DNA of 42,672 nt from positions 1 through 42,672 of the forward strand of contig CAILLA010000085.1 of assembly GCA_903834925.1 (NCBI GenBank), given 5' to 3'. Under the pieces are notes generated by a model that was not told the origin of the DNA, did no database searches, and was given only the letters and a program-made list of their open reading frames with translations. Origin of the DNA: an uncultured Schlesneria sp. GTDB lineage: Bacteria > Planctomycetota > Planctomycetia > Planctomycetales > Planctomycetaceae. A program made the position numbers and the translations under genes. The number at the start of each line of letters is the position of its first letter. The stretch's first letter is position 1. Positions 33,816 through 41,147 of the stretch are shown in pieces.

Positions 33816-34328
33816 ATGAAATCAACAAACGCCGAAAAGCCCCCCCGACGATACTGGTTATTCAAGTCAGAACCGTCGGCCTTTTCGATCGAACACCTGG
33901 ATAAGTCACCAAAGAAGACGGCACCATGGGACGGTGTCCGAAATTATCAGGCTCGCAACTTTCTGCGTGACGATGTCCAGGTCGGCGACCTGGTCCTGTT
34001 CTACCACAGCCGTGAAGAACCATTGGGAATCTTCGGGACCATGAAGGTCGCCCGAGCGGGATATCCAGACTTCACCGCCTTTGACCCCCAAAGCAAGTAC
34101 TATGATGCCAAGAGTGATCCTGAAAACCCGCGATGGTATATGGTCGACGTGAAGCTGATCGAAAAGTTTTCACAGCCGATCACGCGAGAAATGTTGCAAG
34201 AGGATGACACGACAAGCAAGATGCTTGTCATGAAAAGGGGAATGCGATTGTCGATTCAGCCGATTACTGAAGACGAATGGCGCGCCGTGCATCGTCTGGC
34301 TGGTGTGGAAATTCCCGAAGACTCTTGA
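33816..34328 (+). CDS. EVE-domain protein
   Basis: A 170-residue protein consisting almost entirely of an EVE domain, a PUA-like fold that recognises modified bases in DNA or RNA. Hallmarks are RYWLFKSEPSAFSIEHL near the N-terminus, APWDGVRNYQARNFLRDDVQVGDLVLFYHS (the aromatic cage region) and ARAGYPDFTAFDPQSKYYDAKSDPENPRWYMVDVKLIEKF. It resembles the THYN1-like stand-alone proteins. Such proteins occur across bacteria; stand-alone EVE proteins are thought to act in RNA or DNA modification handling. The ATG at 33816 lacks a strong ribosome site. No restriction or methylation gene is adjacent, so a housekeeping role is more likely than defence. Confidence 0.9.
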   Translation: MKSTNAEKPPRRYWLFKSEPSAFSIEHLDKSPKKTAPWDGVRNYQARNFLRDDVQVGDLVLFYHSREEPLGIFGTMKVARAGYPDFTAFDPQSKYYDAKSDPENPRWYMVDVKLIEKFSQPITREMLQEDDTTSKMLVMKRGMRLSIQPITEDEWRAVHRLAGVEIPEDS

Positions 34329-34350
34329 GCGTTAACTTGGGAACGTGGCT

Positions 34351-35892
34351 ATGAACACGATGTTATCGCAAGTATTCATAGGGAACTTGATCATTGCGTT
34401 TGTCGCCACGTCCGTCGCTGACGACGACGTACCAGCCACGGATGCCAGTCGCCTGGTCGCGATCGATTTTCAGGAGAGGATTGAAGCGGCGGCCACTCGC
34501 TATGAGTATTTCGCTACGGAAGACATCATTTCCAATCGGCCGACCAGACAAGGTTGGTCCAGGGATTTGATGGCCGAGCAAGCGAGGCTGATAGACGATT
34601 TACGGGAATGGTCCACGCATTCCGATGTGCTGCAAACGTTCATCGCTCACCCCGATCCGAAGGTCCGCGTGCTGGTACTTGGCGCGTTGTTTGTCAGCGA
34701 AGATCCGCAGCAACTTCCGAACATCGCTTCACTTGTTGGCGACCGGTCAATGGCGTTTAAGCACGTCCCATTTTCACTGAATAGCTCTGGCATGCGCGGA
34801 AACGCTGGCAAAACAGCAGGCGATCCTCAATCAGTTGGCGAGGTGGCTCAATCAATGGTTGCAGCATATCTGGGACCAGCATTCAAGCATCGTCCGACTG
34901 GCTTCGCGGAATATTGGAACGCCCGCAAGGATCGAAAAACGTGCGCGGGTTGGTTTCTGATCAGGCTTCAACGCGCGACACGTAATCAATCTCCTTTGCA
35001 GCCCCAATATCGGCGCGATATTCACCGGGTCATTGACGATCTAAATACCTTACCCGTCGATGAACGTGCCTGGACGCAGGTCTATTTACGCTGCCGATGT
35101 TTTGGGGATATCGAAACGTATCTGACAGATGATGCATGCATCACCTCTTTAAAAGAAGTTGGTTCCGATCAGATCGTGAAGTTGCTCAAACGAGAACGAT
35201 TTTCCGCTGATCCTGATCTCCGATTGGATAGCATGGGGAGTGACGGGGATACACTTCATTCCTGGATGTCCCATTTCGTCCTTCGACGTGCCCGCATGCT
35301 GTTACGGGCACAAGACGTTCCCATCTTATTGGCCTGCGAAGACGTTCAGCGAAAGACTCCATTGCTGGGAGCCACACCCTATTGGGCCGCCGCAGCCGCA
35401 GAACTGATGAACGATACCGATCCCGCAGCAGCGCGGCAGATCATTGATGAGGCTTTCGGTCGGTTTCCCTTATCGGGAATCCTGGGGGGGCGGCATCAGG
35501 CGGTACTAATTGGAATGCTCTGGCGACTTCACGGGACAGAGAATAAGCGATCAATGGTCGATTGGTTTTACGAATCCCAAGCTCTGGTCACACAAAGAAA
35601 GTCAGACCAATCGAATCATGGACCTCAAGATTTTCTCGGGATCGTTGAAGTCGCCAGGAGACCGGATACAAACGAATTGTTGGGCGCATTGGTACACGAT
35701 TCGCGCCTGGATCAGGCCGACTGGGCGACGTTGAAGGCCTTGATCGATCTCGCGAGTGATGGTTTACCAATGCCACTTGTTGATCGAAACGAGCTTTATA
35801 ACAGCAATCTCCGCCAGCAAGGTAACGAAGACGTCAAGCAAAAGATTTTTGCGGATTGGCGAAACAAATTGATTTCTCACTACTCGCCGTAA
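34351..35892 (+). CDS. Exported hypothetical protein of 513 residues
   Basis: Not assigned to a family. The ATG at 34351 has GGGA 8 nt upstream; a GTG at 34345 would add only two residues. Residues 1-23 form a signal peptide (FIGNLIIAFVATSVA). The body is mostly alpha-helical with a pattern like HEAT-type repeats (for example VLQTFIAHPDPKVRVLVLGALFVSEDP, LLGATPYWAAAAAELMNDTDPAAARQIIDEAFGRFP), so a helical-repeat scaffold in the periplasm is a reasonable guess. No catalytic motif is seen. It lies 22 bp after the EVE gene and 41 bp before the trans-sulfuration gene on the same strand, so co-transcription is likely. Confidence 0.55.
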   Translation: MNTMLSQVFIGNLIIAFVATSVADDDVPATDASRLVAIDFQERIEAAATRYEYFATEDIISNRPTRQGWSRDLMAEQARLIDDLREWSTHSDVLQTFIAHPDPKVRVLVLGALFVSEDPQQLPNIASLVGDRSMAFKHVPFSLNSSGMRGNAGKTAGDPQSVGEVAQSMVAAYLGPAFKHRPTGFAEYWNARKDRKTCAGWFLIRLQRATRNQSPLQPQYRRDIHRVIDDLNTLPVDERAWTQVYLRCRCFGDIETYLTDDACITSLKEVGSDQIVKLLKRERFSADPDLRLDSMGSDGDTLHSWMSHFVLRRARMLLRAQDVPILLACEDVQRKTPLLGATPYWAAAAAELMNDTDPAAARQIIDEAFGRFPLSGILGGRHQAVLIGMLWRLHGTENKRSMVDWFYESQALVTQRKSDQSNHGPQDFLGIVEVARRPDTNELLGALVHDSRLDQADWATLKALIDLASDGLPMPLVDRNELYNSNLRQQGNEDVKQKIFADWRNKLISHYSP

Positions 35893-35933
35893 CGCGAGTT
35901 GGCACGACAACATTTTTTGTAAACGAACATCGA

Positions 35934-37133
35934 ATGACTTCTGAATCATCCGAATCACCAGAACTCGATTCCTCGACCCTTGCCGCACGTGCGGGATACG
36001 CTCCTGAGTTTACGACTCGTTCAAGCGCCCCTCCGATTTACATGACGACGGCATTCGATATCGAGTCGCTCGAGCAGCTGGATTCCGTCGCCGGGGGCCG
36101 TGAAAAAGGTTACCTCTACACGCGTGACGGAAACCCCAATCACGAAGCGTTTGCCAATGATGTCGCCGCTCTGGAACATGCCGAGACTGGAGTTGTCACG
36201 GCGTCGGGAATGGGAGCATTGACTGCGGTCCTTATGGCAATGGTGAAAACCGGCGATCATATTCTCGCAGCAAGAGTTCTTTACGGTCGAACGAGCCAGC
36301 TGCTCGACCACCTCGCTGCGTCGTTCGGACTGAAGATCACGTATTTCGAAGTTGACGATCTTCAGGCATTAAGGGCTGCGATCACATCCGAAACTCGACT
36401 TTGCATTGTCGAATCGATTTCAAACCCGCTACTGGAAGTGGCCGATCTTCCCGCGATTGTTGAAGTCTTAAAAGGCATTCCGCTACTCGTTGACAGCACC
36501 TTTGCCACACCCTGCCTGTTGCGCCCAATCGATCACGGGGCAACGCTGGTCTGGCATAGTGTCTCGAAATACTTGAATGGTCACGGCGACGTAATGGCCG
36601 GGATTGTCGTCGGTTCGACAAACCTGATTCGCCGAATTCGGGCGATGTCAAGTTTATACGGAGTGAACGCCAACCCGTTTGAAAGCTGGCTCGCCTCACG
36701 CGGACTGAGGACGCTACCACTCAGAATGCAGCGCGTTTCAGAAACGGCGTTAAAGGTTGCAAACTTTCTGAAATCAAATCCGCAAGTTTCGCGGGTCTTC
36801 TATCCAGGCTTGGAAGACCATCCGCATTTCGCCCGAGCGAACCGCTTATTACCAAATGGTTGCGGCGGAATGTTGGCATTCGATCTGACCGGTGGTCGCT
36901 CGGCTGTCGACGTACTGTTCCGAAGATTGGCCCATGTCATTCCGTTCTCACCCACTTTGGCCGACGCTCGAACGACTGTTTCGTACCCCGCCGGAACGTC
37001 ACACAAATTTATGACCGCATCCGCCCGAGCCGCTTGCGGAATCAGTGATGGGCTGGTGCGATTGTCTGTCGGATTGGAAGATGCTGGTGATGTGAATCGC
37101 GAACTGGGCGAAGCTCTCGCGCAGCTTGGATGA
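35934..37133 (+). CDS. Trans-sulfuration PLP-dependent enzyme (Cys/Met metabolism family)
   Basis: A 399-residue fold-type I PLP enzyme of the cystathionine gamma-synthase/beta-lyase/gamma-lyase family. Hallmarks are PPIYMTTAF, KGYLYTRDGNPNHEAFANDVAALE, VTASGMGALTAVLMA, LVDSTFATP and the PLP-lysine segment HSVSKYLNGHGD (Lys212), then RGLRTLPLRMQR and VRLSVGLED. Cystathionine gamma-synthase, cystathionine or methionine gamma-lyase and O-acetylhomoserine sulfhydrylase share these motifs and cannot be separated by eye. The ATG at 35934 begins the conserved region; a start at 35856 would overlap the previous gene. It is convergent with a DUF2293 gene, and an inverted repeat lies between the two. 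Confidence 0.9.
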   Translation: MTSESSESPELDSSTLAARAGYAPEFTTRSSAPPIYMTTAFDIESLEQLDSVAGGREKGYLYTRDGNPNHEAFANDVAALEHAETGVVTASGMGALTAVLMAMVKTGDHILAARVLYGRTSQLLDHLAASFGLKITYFEVDDLQALRAAITSETRLCIVESISNPLLEVADLPAIVEVLKGIPLLVDSTFATPCLLRPIDHGATLVWHSVSKYLNGHGDVMAGIVVGSTNLIRRIRAMSSLYGVNANPFESWLASRGLRTLPLRMQRVSETALKVANFLKSNPQVSRVFYPGLEDHPHFARANRLLPNGCGGMLAFDLTGGRSAVDVLFRRLAHVIPFSPTLADARTTVSYPAGTSHKFMTASARAACGISDGLVRLSVGLEDAGDVNRELGEALAQLG

Positions 37134-37163
37134 TTCACGTTCTGGAGTCGCGCGCTCAAATTT

Positions 37164-37219
37164 CAAAATTGGCTGGTAGCCGAGTTTAAAATGGCTAATC
37201 ATCTACCCCGCCAATTTTG
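37164..37219. terminator. Inverted repeat between convergent genes, probable bidirectional terminator
   Basis: CAAAATTGGC (37164-37173) pairs perfectly with GCCAATTTTG (37210-37219), and an inner GGTAG/CTACC pair extends the stem after small bulges. It lies 30 bp after the trans-sulfuration stop and 5 bp after the DUF2293 stop on the other strand, the right place to end both transcripts. It lacks a clear T run except the Ts within the arm. Confidence 0.45.
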
Positions 37220-37224
37220 CAATG

Positions 37225-37911
37225 CTAACATCCGCCCCCAGAGGATAACGCTGTCATTAACGGACATGATTTCGAAATCGGGGCACCCTGTCGATATTGC
37301 TCGAGCAGCCGGTGCGATCGCTCGGCCAACATGCGGCGGACTTCACGGCGCTTGCCTTTCTCCCTGGGGATGTGCATGTTGTCATATCCGGTCGTTTGAT
37401 GACGCATCCAGGCGATGACTGCTGCTTCTGCTCGTTGCTCGACAGGAATGCGTTTTGTGCGGGCGACTGTGCCGCTGCCGACGGGCGTGGCATGTTCGGT
37501 TACCGCTTTGGCAAGTCGGTTAGCCAGTTCTGCATGAGTCTCATGAAATGCGAGAAACGCGACGACCACCCCCAGGAAATCATCGACGTACTCGGACTGA
37601 ACCCTTTCCCGCCGTCGGGCATCAGCTTCTTTCTTCCTGGCAAAACTCTCTGTGGATCGTTCGGCTTCGAGATCGGCACGAATTGACTCGATGGTCGCTG
37701 CCGAGGTCCAAACGCCCCGTGAAAAAACCTTCCGACCCTTTTTTTCCGCCACGACCCAATGATCCCCGGCAGCTTTCACACGACGAGTCAGTGCGGCATC
37801 GCCAGGAGGCAACAGGACCCAACCCACCGGTACAGTCAGAACCTTTCCGTCGGCGGCTCGCACCGTGTTTGGAGAGGGGCCAGGGGTGAAAGTGGAAGAG
37901 TTGTCATTCAT
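37225..37911 (-). CDS. DUF2293 domain protein
   Basis: A 228-residue protein. The C-terminal part (about 150-215) matches DUF2293: RIPVEQRAEAAVIAWMRHQTTGYDNMHIPREKGKRREVRRMLAERSHRLLEQYR, a basic helical domain of unknown function thought to bind nucleic acid. The N-terminal part has VPVGWVLLPPGDAALTRRVKAAGDHWVVAEKKGRKVFSRGVW, then a charged coiled-coil-like stretch (SIRADLEAERSTESFARKKEADARRRERV). The ATG at 37911 has GGGGA upstream and overlaps the TGA of the upstream small protein by four bases (ATGA), so translation is probably coupled. The gene is the last of a minus-strand cluster. Confidence 0.8.
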   Translation of the reverse strand: MNDNSSTFTPGPSPNTVRAADGKVLTVPVGWVLLPPGDAALTRRVKAAGDHWVVAEKKGRKVFSRGVWTSAATIESIRADLEAERSTESFARKKEADARRRERVQSEYVDDFLGVVVAFLAFHETHAELANRLAKAVTEHATPVGSGTVARTKRIPVEQRAEAAVIAWMRHQTTGYDNMHIPREKGKRREVRRMLAERSHRLLEQYRQGAPISKSCPLMTALSSGGGC

Positions 37912-38248
37912 CGGTGATCCCCATACCACATCGCCAGCCACACGGTCGGCTCGTTGGGTGTCGTCCAATCAACACGCTGTTTCTTGTTCGGCGGTATGTT
38001 CACAAAGTCGCCGACCTTCATCTCGACCATGCGATCCTCGAAAGCGACTTTACGAAGTGATAAAACTTGAAAGCCGGGGTCAGCAAGGACGAACACAACA
38101 ACGGCCACATCACTGCAAGAAATATCCAATTTGTGTCGGGCGTTCTGAAAATAGAGTTCCATGACATATAGCCCATCATTCCAAAGAAAATGATGTCCAA
38201 ACAACCACCCGACACTTTCCAAAACCAGAAGTATCGACTTCGTTTCAT
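37908..38248 (-). pseudogene. Small two-helix membrane protein, apparently frameshifted
   Basis: Two overlapping minus-strand frames read like halves of one protein. The first starts at an ATG at 38248 with GAAGGG about 7 nt upstream. It encodes two hydrophobic segments (GGCLDIIFFGMMGYMSW and WIFLAVMWPLLC) but then becomes unlikely and stops at 38018. The second frame, open before this point, encodes VFVLADPGFQVLSLRKVAFEDRMVEMKVGDFVNIPPNKK..., ending at 37908 in an ATGA overlap with the DUF2293 gene. Joining them near 38090 by a -1 shift gives about 113 residues with a natural reading across the join. The whole span is 341 nt, one short of a whole number of codons. A one-base deletion (real or sequencing error) fits; programmed shifting or two separate genes (second ATG at 38162) cannot be excluded. 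Confidence 0.5.
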
Positions 38249-38335
38249 TTACAACCCTTCGACATAATCCTTGGTTTCCTTGAGTCCTACTCCCGTCTGC
38301 GCCGGGATCAATCGTCGCATTTACTGGGCGCTTCG

Positions 38336-38806
38336 TTATGACTTCGATGGCTTGAAGACCACGATCTTTACAGACATTTGAATGTCAATTTGTTTCAATT
38401 CGTCAAGCATCAGCGCCTTGGTTTTATCCTGATTAAAGCCACCGGACCCAGCTCCGATCAATGGAAAGGCGATTGAGACGAAACCATTTTCCTGAGCCAG
38501 CTGCATGGCGCTCTTTACGGAATCCCGGATCGATCGTACCGATGCTCGCCAGAGCATATTGATCCCGGCGACATGGATGATCCCTTTGAATGGAAGTCGT
38601 CCCGCAGACGTCAGCACGGCACCACCGAGGGGGATCGGACCGTGCCTGCCAACCTCTTTGAACGGGACGGTACCACCGCGCCGCTTGATGGCTCCTGAGA
38701 CTCCCTGTGGCAGCAGCAGCCACCACGGAATGATGTTTCGGTTCCAGGCATTGACGATCACGTCCACGTCTTGATCGAGCAGATCACCTTCCACGACTTC
38801 GACCAT
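38336..38806 (-). CDS. Macro-domain (ADP-ribose-binding) protein
   Basis: A 156-residue stand-alone macro domain. It starts VEVVEGDLLDQDVDVIVNAWNRNIIPWW, with the GDL and VNAxN elements that hold adenine and the distal ribose. The phosphate-binding loops are LPQGVSGAIKRRGG and FPLIGAGSGGF, and LGGAVLTSAGRLPFKGIIHVAGINM is typical of a bacterial subgroup. Macro domains bind or hydrolyse ADP-ribose, O-acetyl-ADP-ribose or ADP-ribosylated protein or nucleic acid. The usual NAAN is NAWN here. The ATG at 38806 comes two bases after the stop of the ferritin-like gene, indicating co-transcription and probably coupled translation. No ADP-ribosyltransferase is seen nearby. Confidence 0.9.
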   Translation of the reverse strand: MVEVVEGDLLDQDVDVIVNAWNRNIIPWWLLLPQGVSGAIKRRGGTVPFKEVGRHGPIPLGGAVLTSAGRLPFKGIIHVAGINMLWRASVRSIRDSVKSAMQLAQENGFVSIAFPLIGAGSGGFNQDKTKALMLDELKQIDIQMSVKIVVFKPSKS

Positions 38807-38808
38807 TA

Positions 38809-39381
38809 TTACGACTTTCGATGTGGACAGTAGGAATTGGACTCTTTGACCGAATACTTGTTCTCCAAATCGACATTATTCAGGCTGCTTTTCTTTCCCC
38901 AGCCGAAAATTCTTTCGAACAGCGGTAAAAGCGGATTGTTCTCGAGGCTTTTTTGAAAATAGACTTCGTGCTCCTTTTCTTTCATCCCCATTTCGTACAA
39001 CGCCTCATCATGGTCCGTGATCCCCGCTTCGTGGAAATATCTCATCATGATGAAATACTCACACACGTTTCCACTTTCCAGACGTCCGGCAAAGTAATAA
39101 GGCATGAACCAGCCGATCACGTAACAACTGAACGAGATGATTCTGCCGATGATGTGATATTTGATCTCGTTATATCGTGACGGCGGAATGTCATATTGTT
39201 GCATGATTGCGAGCACCGTTTCCCGGTGTCGCCATTCATCAAGTTCGATTTGCCTGATCGCCGCTTTCTGATCCGGATTCTTCACCGAACCGGCATGGCC
39301 GATGTAAGCAAAGGCCGCCGCTTTCTCAGCAGAGTAGGCGAGTTGAAGCAGCTTGACGAGTTTTGGATGACACAGTTTCAA
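38809..39381 (-). CDS. Ferritin-like diiron protein, distantly COQ7-like
   Basis: A 190-residue four-helix-bundle protein with a full set of diiron ligands in ferritin-like spacing: Glu19 (SAEKAAAFAYIGH), Glu49 and His52 (DEWRH), Glu108 (VCEYFIM) and Glu135 and His138 (EKEH). A hydrophobic helix (about 82-98, ISFSCYVIGWFMPYYFAG) in the middle could anchor it to a membrane, as in the COQ7/demethoxyubiquinone hydroxylase group. The start is a TTG at 39381, supported by AGAGG 8 nt upstream; no ATG lies nearby. It follows a short Cys-rich gene by 10 bp and precedes the macro-domain gene by 2 bp. Possible roles are oxidation chemistry or iron/peroxide handling; the substrate is unknown. Confidence 0.75.
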   Translation of the reverse strand: MKLCHPKLVKLLQLAYSAEKAAAFAYIGHAGSVKNPDQKAAIRQIELDEWRHRETVLAIMQQYDIPPSRYNEIKYHIIGRIISFSCYVIGWFMPYYFAGRLESGNVCEYFIMMRYFHEAGITDHDEALYEMGMKEKEHEVYFQKSLENNPLLPLFERIFGWGKKSSLNNVDLENKYSVKESNSYCPHRKS

Positions 39382-39391
39382 CGCTCAACCT

Positions 39392-39580
39392 CTATTGTTC
39401 TTCAGTCTCTGCAGATGCATCCGATTCGTCCGGCTTGTCCGAAGGCGCATATCCGTCGCAACGAATAATCGGCTGTGGAGGATACTTGGGATAGTGGTCC
39501 AGGCTCGCGGATAATTCACACAGCAGAAAGCGCGAACGTACCGTACGGACCTCTCGCCCGTTGCGGCACGTTTCGCACAT
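39392..39580 (-). CDS. Short Cys-containing conserved-looking protein
   Basis: A 62-residue protein starting MCETCRNGREVRTVRSRFLLC. It has a CxxC near the N-terminus (Cys2, Cys5), Cys21 and Cys41 (RCDGYAPS), suggesting a small metal site. YPKYPPQPIIRCDGY lies in the middle, and the tail is acidic (DESDASAETEEQ). The ATG at 39580 is chosen because GGGA sits 6 nt upstream and the Cys-rich part begins there; the frame is open further, to an ATG at 39739, but that part looks random and runs into the neighbouring promoter region. It is 10 bp from the ferritin-like gene, so it is probably the first gene of that unit. No family name is known to me. Confidence 0.55.
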   Translation of the reverse strand: MCETCRNGREVRTVRSRFLLCELSASLDHYPKYPPQPIIRCDGYAPSDKPDESDASAETEEQ

Positions 39581-39772
39581 CGACATTCCCGGCCAACTCG
39601 CTCTTGTGGTCAATCGATCATCCCTGTCATTCTTAGCTCGATGCAATGTCTGCTTGTTCTTTCGCACCGGAATTACACGGTGAAATAGACTGACTTGGCA
39701 AGTGATCGATATTCGTTTACACGGAAATGTTTCGTTCATCTCACGAATGCGACTTCACGAGGAAGTGACAAA

Positions 39773-41050
39773 ATGAAAATCGGTTTGCAAGCATGGGGAA
39801 GTGAAGGAGACATCCAGCCCTTCACGGCGCTTGCCGCAGGACTCGTGAAAGCCGGTCACGAGGTTACCCTGGTTGTGACGGACAATATTGGCAGGGATTA
39901 CAGCGAACTTGCGAAGCGATTCGGCTACCAACTTGTTTCAGTCACCAATCCCGAAATCCCCTCAGCCGAAGTGGCCGATAAGGTCTGGCGACAGATCATT
40001 GAACTTGCCAATCCGATCAAACAGGCAGAACTCGTCATGAAATACGGGTTCGATCCTGTTGTGGAACCGATGTACGACGCTGCCGTAAAATTGTGTAAAG
40101 AAAACGATGCCGTTATCGGACATTTCTTTGTCTATCCGTTGCGTGCGGCGGCGGAAAAGTCCGGCGTGCCGATGGCAACAGTCAATATCGTTCACAATTG
40201 CATCCCTTCGAGGTGGATTCGTCCCCCTGGAATACCTGACCTCGGGCGCTGGTCCTATGGGTTTGGCTGGCGACTGGTGCAGACAATGGTCAACCGAATT
40301 TTTCTTCGCCGAGTCAATTCACTTCGTATTCGTGAAGGACTACAGCCAGACACGGACATCATGACTCAAACATGGGCCTCCGACCGACTGAATCTGATTG
40401 CCGTCAGCCCTCAAATCTGCCAGGCACCACCGGATTGGGATTCACAGCATCATGTCTGTGGCTTTCTCAATCCCCCGGCCAATCTGATGACAGACGACTT
40501 ACCGGAAGGCTTGGAGGATTTTCTGACGGCAGGGAATCCGCCGATTTATATGACTTTTGGAAGCATGCTAATCAACAATCAGGACTACCTCGCGGAAGTG
40601 GCAGCGATTTGGGAACAGGCTGTCAGACGTGCGGGCTGTCGTGCAATTCTTCAACTCCCCTGGGGCGAATTCCCCTCAATTTCAGCGAACCCAAATCTCT
40701 TTCTTGTGCGGCGTTCACCTTACAAAAAGATCTTTCCACGTTGCTCAATGGTGATTCATCATGGAGGAGCAGGAACAACGCAATCTGCTCTATTGGCGGG
40801 CCGACCGTCAATCATCGTCGCGCATGTCTCAGATCAGTTCTTCTGGGGAAGCGAACTGGAACGATTAGGTGTTGGCGGAAAGACCCTTCACCGAAAGGGG
40901 CTGACTTCCAGGCAACTGGCCGACGGCATCATTCGCGTTCTTAGTCGCCCGGAAATGAAACAACGTGCCATGAACATTGGTAACAAGATGAGCGACGAAG
41001 ATGGGGTTGCAAATGCGATTCAGTTAATCGACAACACTTTCAAGGGTTGA
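39773..41050 (+). CDS. GT1-family (UGT/MGT-like) glycosyltransferase
   Basis: A 425-residue GT-B-fold glycosyltransferase of the UDP-glucuronosyl/macrolide-glycosyltransferase type (COG1819). The N-terminal acceptor domain starts IGLQAWGSEGDIQPFTALAAGLVKAGHEVTLV, the typical 'GS.GD..P...LA..L...GH.V'. The C-terminal donor domain has PIYMTFGSM and the nucleotide-sugar motif IHHGGAGTTQSALLAGRPSIIV (HHGGAGTT at 329-336), followed by DQFFWGSELERLGVG. These enzymes attach sugars to sterols, lipids, macrolides or carotenoids. The start is the ATG at 39773, with GAGGAA 9 nt upstream. The divergent region 39581-39772 holds a small palindrome, CACCG...CGGTG at 39665-39682. No acceptor-synthesis genes are adjacent. 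Confidence 0.88.
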   Translation: MKIGLQAWGSEGDIQPFTALAAGLVKAGHEVTLVVTDNIGRDYSELAKRFGYQLVSVTNPEIPSAEVADKVWRQIIELANPIKQAELVMKYGFDPVVEPMYDAAVKLCKENDAVIGHFFVYPLRAAAEKSGVPMATVNIVHNCIPSRWIRPPGIPDLGRWSYGFGWRLVQTMVNRIFLRRVNSLRIREGLQPDTDIMTQTWASDRLNLIAVSPQICQAPPDWDSQHHVCGFLNPPANLMTDDLPEGLEDFLTAGNPPIYMTFGSMLINNQDYLAEVAAIWEQAVRRAGCRAILQLPWGEFPSISANPNLFLVRRSPYKKIFPRCSMVIHHGGAGTTQSALLAGRPSIIVAHVSDQFFWGSELERLGVGGKTLHRKGLTSRQLADGIIRVLSRPEMKQRAMNIGNKMSDEDGVANAIQLIDNTFKG

Positions 41051-41147
41051 ATCTCTAACGCATGACATGAACACTTTATGAGAAGACGCTTCCTTTCTCG
41101 GTGGCGATTTGGCCCATACGACATCGACCGAAGCGAAGGAAAAAACC

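Noticed and set aside
40372..40944. 190-codon frame inside the glycosyltransferase gene
   Set aside because: Shadow of a clear GT1 coding sequence in another frame; composition is Ser/Arg-rich and no start signal is present.
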